The notes under the pieces are model-generated. The model was not told the origin of the DNA and searched no databases. It was given only the letters and a program-made list of their open reading frames with translations. 5,813 nucleotides of DNA from JBDLSO01 sp039799445 (lineage in GTDB: Bacteria > Patescibacteriota > Minisyncoccia > Phycocordibacterales > UBA5272). Both the position numbers and the translations under genes were made by a program. This document shows, piece by piece, positions 1 to 4,684 of this stretch (positions within the stretch are counted from its first letter, which is position 1; each line of letters begins with the position of its first letter). The stretch covers positions 1-5,813 of the forward strand of contig JBDLSO010000051.1 of NCBI GenBank assembly GCA_039799445.1, given 5' to 3'.

Positions 1-84
1 AGAGATGATTACGTTGATAGGCACTATGTGTAAGCACAGTAATGTGTTGAGCAGAGGTGTACTAATAACCCGATTCCTATTAGG
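1..84 (+). rRNA. 23S ribosomal RNA, 3' end (partial)
   Basis: The first bases match the conserved 3' terminal domain of bacterial 23S rRNA. The string ACGTTGATAGGC, then GTGTAAGC, then TGTTGAG and finally TACTAATA occur in the same order and with nearly the same spacing as in the E. coli molecule, whose last 20 bases follow TACTAAT. The gene enters from the left edge, so only the tail is present. The exact 3' end is not visible: by length after ACTAATA it should lie near 82-86, where a small hairpin (74-78 with 82-86) sits. The downstream 5S gene on the same strand confirms the operon direction. Confidence 0.93.
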
Positions 85-100
85 AAATGTGAAAATCATG

Positions 101-226
101 GTCAGCGCCTCTATATTGTGCATCTACTTTGTTAGAAAATATATAAAGCACGTCACTGTACGCAAGTACAGCTCGTTTACTTTATATATTTTCTGCCTCG
201 TATATGCTCAATATAGAGGCGCTGAT
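101..226 (+). ncRNA. Long imperfect hairpin just after 23S, GCAA-capped
   Basis: A rod-like hairpin of about 126 nt. Outer stem 101-118 pairs with 209-226 (16 perfect pairs at 103-118/209-224, plus U-A and a wobble). A short helix 120-123/204-207 follows, then a perfect 15-pair stem 134-148/180-194. The tip is CUGUAC(GCAA)GUACAG at 156-171, a GNRA tetraloop. Its position directly after the 23S end suggests an RNase III-type processing target or a separate structured domain. Which of these it is cannot be decided from sequence alone. Confidence 0.6.
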
Positions 227-238
227 AAATACAGTGAG

Positions 239-287
239 TGATACGAAAGTATCAATGTGCTGCTTATTGAAACACTTTCAGTGTTTC
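239..287 (+). ncRNA. Two small hairpins in the rRNA spacer
   Basis: The first is TGATAC(GAAA)GTATCA at 239-254, a six-pair stem with a GNRA tetraloop. The second is GAAACAC/GTGTTTC at 269-275 with 281-287 and a five-base loop. Both are perfect. Neither is followed by a T-run, so they do not look like intrinsic terminators. Confidence 0.5.
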
Positions 288-350
288 TGATGTGCATACA
301 ATGTTTTGCTTTGTATTTCGGTACAATTCAACATACTGTATGTGCATCAG
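287..350 (+). ncRNA. Nested hairpin with wobble pairs and a UUCG loop
   Basis: Bases 287-299 pair with 338-350 over 13 positions, two of them G-U wobbles. Inside are 301-305 with 330-334 and 311-316 with 321-326 around a UUCG loop (317-320). Base 287 is also the last base of the preceding hairpin, so the two stems either abut or share that base. The wobbles indicate an RNA-level fold. Confidence 0.5.
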
Positions 351-364
351 AGATTCTGAGAGTT

Positions 365-436
365 TCGAGTGTGTGTATATGTGTCTGAATACTTGTATTC
401 GCTCATGTATATACACTCGAGATTCTTTGGAATCTC
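365..436 (+). ncRNA. Long wobble-containing stem followed by a short hairpin
   Basis: Bases 366-381 pair with 404-419 over 16 positions, including three G-U pairs, with an extra U-A at 365/420. The interior holds GAATA(CUUG)TATTC at 387-400. The next hairpin is GAGATTC/GAATCTC, 419-425 with 430-436 around UUUG. It shares two bases with the foot of the first stem, so the two either stack or compete locally. Confidence 0.5.
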
Positions 437-579
437 TGCTGACCAGGAGTAGCTTAAGTAGAGCGTTTGTGGAGAATTTAGTTACTCCTTCATCAGTTTG
501 TTCCCCAAATCTGCTGATGATAGAGTTATTTCATTCAACCACAAAAGGTTTGGGTGCAATTCCCATCTCCTGCCCAGCA
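437..579 (+). ncRNA. tRNA-like cloverleaf with a large insertion in the anticodon arm
   Basis: The geometry follows tRNA numbering. Acceptor 444-449 pairs with 567-572 (six pairs; the position 1:72 equivalents 443 and 573 are a C-C mismatch). U8-A9 equivalents are 450-451. The D-stem GCTT/GAGC is 452-455 with 461-464, and the anticodon-type stem TTTGT/ACAAA is 466-470 with 541-545, extendable to 472/539. The T-arm is TGGG/CCCA, 551-554 with 562-565, around the loop TGCAATT. Instead of a 7-base anticodon loop there are about 70 nt (471-540) with an inner hairpin 490-496/514-520. The D-loop is only AAGTA and lacks GG, and the T-loop has G where position 55 is normally U, so both partners of the tRNA elbow contact are altered. 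Bases 573-576 read CCCA, but a further helix 437-441/575-579 extends the acceptor, so a free CCA end is doubtful. It is not tmRNA: the hallmark tmRNA 5' end and T-arm are missing. A decayed tRNA or a tRNA-derived domain fits best. Confidence 0.5.
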
Positions 580-591
580 CTAGTTAATTCA

Positions 592-623
592 ATCTCACTT
601 GTGAGATAGCAGAGTCATTCTGC
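592..623 (+). ncRNA. Two adjacent hairpins, one with a CUUG loop
   Basis: ATCTCA(CTTG)TGAGAT at 592-607 is a six-pair stem with a CUUG tetraloop. GCAGA/TCTGC at 609-613 with 619-623 has a five-base loop. They lie between the cloverleaf and the three-way junction. Confidence 0.45.
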
Positions 624-626
624 AAA

Positions 627-688
627 CACTACTGCGTGAAAACGACGCAAATGAGTATAGTACTCATGTAGTGCGCCACTACGGTGGC
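627..688 (+). ncRNA. Three-way junction plus a UACG hairpin before 5S
   Basis: The closing helix is CACTAC/GTAGTG, 627-632 with 668-673. It encloses TGCGT/ACGCA (633-637 with 645-649) and the perfect seven-pair stem ATGAGTA/TACTCAT (651-657 with 661-667). One base later comes GCCAC(TACG)GTGGC at 675-688, whose loop is a canonical C(UNCG)G tetraloop. All stems are Watson-Crick. Confidence 0.5.
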
Positions 689-729
689 ACAAATTCAACA
701 GCATACATATTTGTTACTGTTAGTTGAAT

Positions 730-850
730 GTTTTGTCTTGGTGGTATGTTTGTGGGGACACACCTGTTCTCATTCCGAACACAGAAGTTAAGCCCGCGTA
801 AGTCGATGATACTCTTTTAGGGGAAAGTAGATTGCCGCCAGGACAAAACA
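730..850 (+). rRNA. rrf: 5S ribosomal RNA
   Basis: The roughly 121-nt segment has the 5S signature CCGAACACAGAAGTTAAG (775-792). Helix I is formed by 730-744 and the complementary 836-850, with G-U pairs. Length and order of helices fit bacterial 5S. The pairing continues outward: 722-729 pairs with 851-857 (one wobble), giving a flanking stem that probably serves end processing. The ends given are inferred from helix I and may be off by a few bases. It is co-oriented with the 23S tail and followed by a terminator-like hairpin. Confidence 0.92.
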
Positions 851-862
851 TTTAACTCCCCT

Positions 863-888
863 AATGCGCAGCGTAAGCTGCGCATTTT
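863..888 (+). terminator. Probable rRNA operon terminator
   Basis: A perfect ten-pair GC-rich stem, 863-872 with 877-886, is closed by a GTAA loop. The T-run is short (TTTT at 885-888, partly within the stem). It lies 12 bases after 5S, the expected place for the operon end. Confidence 0.65.
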
Positions 889-966
889 GCGTTCCAGCAA
901 GGATGTTGACCTACCTCTTCAACATTGCTACGGAGAATATATGCAGAATACTCAGTCTTATAATAC
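889..966. other. Short gap with one imperfect hairpin
   Basis: No gene is seen. GCA plus ATGTTGA (897-899, 903-909) pairs with TCAACAT plus TGC (919-928), leaving a three-base bulge and the loop CCTACCTCT. The purpose is unknown, and it may be only spacer between two terminators. Confidence 0.3.
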
Positions 967-997
967 AAAAAAGTGTGCTGCACAAGCACACTTTTTT
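967..997. terminator. Bidirectional intrinsic terminator between convergent units
   Basis: The arms 967-979 and 985-997 pair perfectly over 13 bases: an A-run followed by GTGTGCT, and AGCACAC followed by a T-run, with loop GCACA. It has a T-run at the 3' side when read on either strand. It sits between the rRNA operon (+) and the dehydrogenase gene that ends at 1024 on the - strand, so it can stop transcription from both. Confidence 0.8.
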
Positions 998-1023
998 CTT
1001 TTGACTTGTCTATACTTTTTGGT

Positions 1024-2676
1024 TTATACAGTCCTATCTATCTTTTGCACTGCTTCTTCCCAAGTCACATTTATTTTTTTGTGAGGATTAAATATACCTT
1101 GTGGGTCAAATATATCTTTGACTTTGCCAAAGAGAGTAATCATCTTATCTGTAAACATATAGTGAAGGAATGGTGTACGAATCAGTCCATCATTATGCTC
1201 GCCAGTGATTGATCCTTTATATTCGGAAACGAGGGCATATACTTTTTCTGATAATTCTTTGATTGCTGTCACACTTGATTCTTCCGAGAGTTTCATAAGT
1301 GGTATCACATGTAGGTTACCATCACCCACATGTCCTGCAATGGTATATGTCAAGTTATACGAATCAAGCAATGCTTCAAACCTTGGCATAAATGTCGGGA
1401 AATCATACGAATGTATCACCACATCTTCTATAAATGGTGCGGTACGTAGCCCTTTTAATTTACTACGAAGTAGGTTAAATGACTCACGTCTAAATGTCCA
1501 GTATTTCTGAGCTTCTTTGAAGCTTTTGATATTACGAACTGATATACCCTTCTTTGAACTTGCAAATGTCGACAATTCAGCAAATGCAGCACTTGCCAAT
1601 GTATCAGCTTCTTTTTGAGTGTCGGCTGTGAACTCAGCGATCAGTACTACTTTTGGTATACCACCACGAAGTGCCATTAGAAACTCTGGAATAAAAGACA
1701 GTCCAAGTGTCAGCATATTGCCGCCCATACGCTTTGCAATATCCGGCAAGAATTTCATCGCAATCTTGAATGTATGATCATCATACAATTCGAAACTCTC
1801 TGGGTTATGTGGCAATACGCGCTCCACCACAGCTGGTATATCTCCTACACTATTTACAAACACAACGAGAGTGTGTACAAATGGTGCAGCACGCACAGTA
1901 CCAAGAGACATACGTGTTGTCATACCAAGTGTTCCTTGGGCGCCACATATGAGCTTTCCTATATGTAGGGACTTTTTCTCTTCATTCCACGCATCCCACA
2001 AATAGTATCCAGCAGAGTTTTTGGTAACACTTGGTTTTGCTGCGAGTATTTCAGCTTTGTTCTCCTCTATAAGTGCATAGACAGCTCTATGCACATCACC
2101 AAAGAAAGTCTTGTCTTCTTGTAATATACGCGCAAGCTCTTCTCCTTGAAACTCTTTGAATGTATACAAGTTACCGTCGGCGCACACCATATCAACTTCT
2201 CGTACATATTCTACTGTTTTACCATATCGCAAAGTCTTTTCCCCGCCTGAATTATTATTGAGTATACCACCCATAGCTGCCAATGCTTTTGAGGCAGGAT
2301 AACTTGGGAAAAGCATACCTTTGGCAAGTGTTGCCTTTTCGACATCACGATAAAATGCTCCAGGCTGTACCGATACGAAGTCCGATCCGACTTCATGTAT
2401 TGTGCTGAGATATTCCGTAAATGAAACAACTATAGAGTCTGTGAGAGGTCCACCACTCATACATGTTCCAGCTGAGCGAGCAGTAAGCGAAATAGTATTG
2501 TTGCCAGAAAGACGCTCTGCTTGTATATACGCAACCAAGGCCAATACATCATTGATGCTTTTCGGTACTACAACAGTTTCAGGCACTATACGAAATACAC
2601 TAGCATCGCGCGAATACAGTTCACGAGTCGCCTCATCGCTTTTAATTTCTCCATCAAAGTTTGGTATATGTAGCAT
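1024..2676 (-). CDS. FAD-linked 2-hydroxyacid dehydrogenase (GlcD / D-lactate dehydrogenase-like)
   Basis: A 550-residue flavoprotein of the family that oxidises D-lactate, glycolate or related 2-hydroxyacids and passes electrons to a quinone or carrier protein. The N-terminal half is an FAD-binding PCMH-type domain: VVPKS near 36-40, ARSAGTCMSGG at 66-76, GGILNNNSGGE at 136-146, and ICGAQGTLGM at 243-252. The C-terminal half is the FAD-linked oxidase C domain: FRRES 395-399, IEDVVIH 416-422, GHVGDGNLH 448-456, GEHNDGLIRTP 492-502 and FDPQGIFNPHK 523-533. No C-terminal iron-sulfur domain is present, unlike long fused relatives, and no membrane segment or signal peptide is seen. The ATG at 2676 is used because the flavin domain begins soon after and no upstream in-frame start is visible; no Shine-Dalgarno precedes it. 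It is divergent from the alternative oxidase gene. The family is sure; the substrate and acceptor are not. Confidence 0.9.
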   Translation of the reverse strand: MLHIPNFDGEIKSDEATRELYSRDASVFRIVPETVVVPKSINDVLALVAYIQAERLSGNNTISLTARSAGTCMSGGPLTDSIVVSFTEYLSTIHEVGSDFVSVQPGAFYRDVEKATLAKGMLFPSYPASKALAAMGGILNNNSGGEKTLRYGKTVEYVREVDMVCADGNLYTFKEFQGEELARILQEDKTFFGDVHRAVYALIEENKAEILAAKPSVTKNSAGYYLWDAWNEEKKSLHIGKLICGAQGTLGMTTRMSLGTVRAAPFVHTLVVFVNSVGDIPAVVERVLPHNPESFELYDDHTFKIAMKFLPDIAKRMGGNMLTLGLSFIPEFLMALRGGIPKVVLIAEFTADTQKEADTLASAAFAELSTFASSKKGISVRNIKSFKEAQKYWTFRRESFNLLRSKLKGLRTAPFIEDVVIHSYDFPTFMPRFEALLDSYNLTYTIAGHVGDGNLHVIPLMKLSEESSVTAIKELSEKVYALVSEYKGSITGEHNDGLIRTPFLHYMFTDKMITLFGKVKDIFDPQGIFNPHKKINVTWEEAVQKIDRTV

Positions 2677-2677
2677 A

Positions 2678-2706
2678 CATATATAATATCAAAAAATACC
2701 TATCAA
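2678..2706 (-). promoter_or_regulatory. Possible promoter of the dehydrogenase gene
   Basis: On the - strand TTGATA (2706-2701) is followed 17 bases later by TATATG (2683-2678). An overlapping TATTAT (2688-2683) would place the transcription start at or next to the ATG, giving a leaderless message. The region is very AT-rich, so such matches are easily found by chance. Confidence 0.35.
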
Positions 2707-2741
2707 ACATAGAGCAAATATAGCGATAGCACTACATATTG

Positions 2742-2750
2742 TGATATACT
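2742..2750 (+). promoter_or_regulatory. Extended -10 promoter of the oxidase-VKOR operon
   Basis: TGATATACT fits the extended -10 form TGnTATAAT with one mismatch. No good -35 box lies 17 bases upstream, as is common for extended -10 promoters. Transcription would start near 2757, only about six bases before the ATG, so the message would be almost leaderless. The rpsB promoter contains the same TGnTATACT form. Confidence 0.6.
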
Positions 2751-2762
2751 GGTGTATATTCT

Positions 2763-3404
2763 ATGGGAGAACATCCATACATTGAAACACATTCGCGACT
2801 CACGTATCACAAAGAGACGCATCAATTTTCTGACAAAGTTGCGGCATTTATCGTACATTGTCTTGCTCGTGGTGCAGATATACTTTTCAAAAATAGATAC
2901 GGACATCGTGCTGTAGTGCTTGAAACAGTGGCTGCCGTCCCAGGTATGGTTGGTGGTGTATTTATGCACTTCAAAAGTCTGCGTACCATAGAAGACGATC
3001 ATGGTTGGATACAAGAGCTTTTAGCAGAAGCAGAAAATGAACGAATGCACTTAATGATATTTTCACATATTTCAAAACCAAATACATTTGAACGTTTCCT
3101 GATTTTCTTTGTGCAGTTCACTTTTATTGCATTCTATATGTGTTTATATATCATTTCCAAAAAAACTGCCCACCGTGTAGTTGGATATTTTGAAGAACAA
3201 GCAATACATAGTTATACTACATATCTCGCTTGTATCGACAATGGAATTATATACAACAGCAAAGCACCACAGATAGCCATTACCTATTGGGGGCTTGCAG
3301 ACGATGCGACTTTGCGCGATGTGGTAGAAGCCACAAGAGAAGACGAAGTACGTCACCGTGACGTCAATCATACTTTTGCAGATAAACTCTCAAAGAAAAA
3401 ATAA
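2763..3404 (+). CDS. aox: Alternative oxidase (di-iron ubiquinol:oxygen oxidoreductase)
   Basis: A 213-residue AOX-family protein, an interfacial membrane enzyme that oxidises quinol and reduces oxygen to water without pumping protons. All family motifs are present in order: LET with E54, NERMHL with E93 and H96, FEEQAIHSYT with E144/E145, and EDEVRHRDVNH with E195 and H198. These supply the expected di-iron ligands. The third motif has Q146 where most relatives have a third Glu (EEEA). Hydrophobic helices near 50-68 and 112-131 fit the membrane-facing surface. The length matches bacterial forms, which lack the plant N-terminal regulatory region. The ATG at 2763 is set by the extended -10 box just upstream; no Shine-Dalgarno would lie in the transcript. 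VKOR follows after one base. The plastid terminal oxidase subgroup is less likely, because the NERMHL and RDVNH motifs are of AOX type. Presence in this lineage suggests transfer, unproven here. Confidence 0.93.
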   Translation: MGEHPYIETHSRLTYHKETHQFSDKVAAFIVHCLARGADILFKNRYGHRAVVLETVAAVPGMVGGVFMHFKSLRTIEDDHGWIQELLAEAENERMHLMIFSHISKPNTFERFLIFFVQFTFIAFYMCLYIISKKTAHRVVGYFEEQAIHSYTTYLACIDNGIIYNSKAPQIAITYWGLADDATLRDVVEATREDEVRHRDVNHTFADKLSKKK

Positions 3405-3405
3405 T

Positions 3406-3834
3406 ATGAAACAAAATACAATACTTGCCATAGCTTCAGTCGTCGCATTCCTTGGATTGCTCGATTCCATATACCTGACATACACTCGTTTTATGGGTAT
3501 AGTTCCGCCATGTTCGATTTCTTTTTTCTCAGGCTGCGCAACTGTTGCAAAAAGCTCTTATTCAGTTTTCTTCGGTATTCCTCTATCGTTGATTGGTGTA
3601 TTTTTCTACTTACTTATCTGTGTTGTTACCATAACACTTATATATAAAAAGGTGAGATACGGCTCTCTGGCTTTTGTCTTCTTTTCGACATTAGGCGGAC
3701 TCTTTTCGCTATATTTTGTCTATTTACAAGCATTTGTGATCAGAGCATTTTGTATATATTGCGTAGCATCAGCAATAGCTTCATTTGTGCTTGTCCCACT
3801 TGCCTTTATCTACAAGAGAAAAGATACCCGCTAA
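3406..3834 (+). CDS. VKOR-family membrane thiol oxidase (DsbB-like function)
   Basis: A 142-residue membrane protein of the vitamin K epoxide reductase family. Bacterial members reoxidise a DsbA-like partner and hand the electrons to a quinone, driving disulfide formation in exported proteins. Four membrane helices are apparent, roughly 5-27, 57-80, 86-107 and 110-136. The loop cysteines C36 and C44 keep the seven-residue spacing of the family, a Ser pair (50-51) precedes FGIPLS (56-61), and the active-site pair is CIYC (C116, C119). There is no fused thioredoxin domain, so a separate partner protein is expected elsewhere. The ATG at 3406 directly follows the oxidase stop (one base between). 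A GTG at 3358 would extend the frame into the oxidase gene with a polar tail and is not favoured. Co-transcription with the quinol oxidase suggests that it supplies or needs quinone turnover. Confidence 0.9.
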   Translation: MKQNTILAIASVVAFLGLLDSIYLTYTRFMGIVPPCSISFFSGCATVAKSSYSVFFGIPLSLIGVFFYLLICVVTITLIYKKVRYGSLAFVFFSTLGGLFSLYFVYLQAFVIRAFCIYCVASAIASFVLVPLAFIYKRKDTR

Positions 3835-3921
3835 AGGGTTCAGAAGGCTATATACACCTAGGACTGGGCATAGGCACTTTTAGAGCAAAGAAGTATTGAT
3901 ATATAACAGAGTACAGGGTTG
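3835..3921. other. Gap between VKOR and the rpsB promoter
   Basis: No gene and no convincing terminator is visible. A short weak dyad (CCTA ... TAGG near 3859-3877) lacks a T-run. Transcription of the oxidase-VKOR unit might read into rpsB. Confidence 0.3.
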
Positions 3922-3950
3922 TTGCTTTTTTGGCTTTTTTCTGCTATACT
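3922..3950 (+). promoter_or_regulatory. Promoter of the rpsB-tsf operon
   Basis: TTGCTT (3922-3927), a 17-base spacer that ends in TGC, and TATACT (3945-3950) form a good sigma-70-type promoter with an extended -10. The predicted start near 3957 leaves a leader of about 12 bases before the rpsB ATG at 3969. It also rules out the longer frame starting at 3930, which would begin inside the promoter. Confidence 0.7.
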
Positions 3951-3968
3951 TTGGGTTCAAATATATTT

Positions 3969-4667
3969 ATGCAAACAAAACTCACAACTGATTTAGCTGC
4001 GGCAGGGTCACATTATGGATACTCAAAAAGTCGCCGTCACCCTTCTGTGAAAAAATTTATAGCATCTACCTCTGGTGGAACTGATTTCCTAGACCCAGAA
4101 GTAACTGCTTCTCAAGTTACAAAAGCAGCTGCTTTTGTAAAAGATTCTATAGCATCTGGCAAAAAAGTACTATTTATTGGACAGAAGCCAGAAATTCGCC
4201 AAATTGTGAAAGAAATGGCACTTTCAGCAGGTGAGCCATATATGGCAGACCGTTTTGTTGCGGGTACTATTACTAATTTCGGAGAGATTCGTCGACGTGC
4301 AGAGAAATTAGTAGACATGCTCTCTAAAAAAGAAAAAGGCGAGTATGCAGTATATACCAAGAAAGAGCAACTTGAAATCACTCGTACAATAGAGCGTATG
4401 GATCGAAACTTTGGAGGTATCATAGGATTGGACAAACTTCCAGCAGTAGTTATCGTAGTAGATCCACGCCATGAAGAAATTGCAGTACTCGAAGCAGTAT
4501 TTGCACATATTCCAGTAGTGGCAATCGCATCTACTGATTGCAATATTACAAATGTAGATTTCCCTATACTTGCAAACGATGCAAATATAGCATCAGTGCG
4601 TCTCATACTTGGAACTATTCGAGATTCAATTCTTGAAGCAAAGTCAGTGAAAACACCAACAGCATAA
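3969..4667 (+). CDS. rpsB: 30S ribosomal protein S2
   Basis: A 232-residue S2 protein, part of the small-subunit back region between head and body. Family hallmarks run from end to end: LAAAGSHYGYSKSRRHPSVKKFI near the start (compare AGVHFGHQTRRWNPKM in other bacteria), GKKVLFIGQK, the RFVAGTITNFGEIRRR block, LDKLPAVVIVVDPRHEEIAVLEA, IPVVAIASTDCN, and NDANIASVRLILGTI. It is slightly shorter than the E. coli protein and has no C-terminal extension. The start at 3969 is chosen because S2 similarity begins at residue 4-5 of this frame and the -10 box lies at 3945-3950. No Shine-Dalgarno is seen. The gene is followed by tsf after 17 bases, the classic rpsB-tsf order. Confidence 0.95.
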   Translation: MQTKLTTDLAAAGSHYGYSKSRRHPSVKKFIASTSGGTDFLDPEVTASQVTKAAAFVKDSIASGKKVLFIGQKPEIRQIVKEMALSAGEPYMADRFVAGTITNFGEIRRRAEKLVDMLSKKEKGEYAVYTKKEQLEITRTIERMDRNFGGIIGLDKLPAVVIVVDPRHEEIAVLEAVFAHIPVVAIASTDCNITNVDFPILANDANIASVRLILGTIRDSILEAKSVKTPTA

Positions 4668-4684
4668 TAATAACCTTACCACCT

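Larger units (their letters stand above)
85..729 (+). other. Long, highly structured 23S-5S spacer without protein genes
   Basis: About 645 nt separate 23S from 5S, far more than the roughly 50-150 nt usual in bacteria. The ORFs here are short, begin in rRNA or cross hairpins, and resemble no protein family. Almost all of the sequence folds into consecutive stems: 101-226, 239-254, 269-287, 288-349, 365-420, 419-436, a cloverleaf 437-579, 592-607, 609-623, a three-way junction 627-673, and 675-688. Several stems (288-299 with 338-349; 366-381 with 404-419) are continuous only if G-U pairs are allowed, which points to selection on RNA rather than on DNA palindromes. Many loops are known stable tetraloops. 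It could be a processed spacer, one or more co-transcribed small RNAs, or inserted elements. No known RNA family is recognised. Confidence 0.75.

Noticed and set aside
437..579. Cloverleaf as a tmRNA or a normal tRNA
   Set aside because: The tmRNA 5' hallmark, a normal T-loop and a tag-like frame were not found. As a tRNA it lacks T33, an anticodon, D-loop GG and U55 unless spliced in an unknown way.
5..609. Open frames of 78 and 105 residues on the + strand in the rRNA spacer
   Set aside because: They start inside 23S rRNA or cross strong hairpins, are Cys/Tyr/Ser-rich in an unordered way, have no promoter or family resemblance, and fit non-coding RNA better.
85..729. Group I or group II intron, or RNase P, SRP or 6S RNA in the spacer
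   Set aside because: No conserved core elements or family signature strings of these RNAs could be recognised, and the location after the 23S end is not an exon interruption.
3358..3405. GTG start giving VKOR 16 extra residues
   Set aside because: It overlaps the conserved RDVNH end of the oxidase gene and adds a polar tail before the first membrane helix; ATG 3406 fits the stop-start spacing.
3930..3968. Longer rpsB starting at 3930 with 13 extra residues
   Set aside because: The start codon would lie upstream of the -10 box (3945-3950), and S2 similarity starts only after the ATG at 3969.
4112..4606. 164-residue frame antisense to rpsB
   Set aside because: It is a shadow of the well-supported S2 gene, Ser/Ile-rich and without family features.
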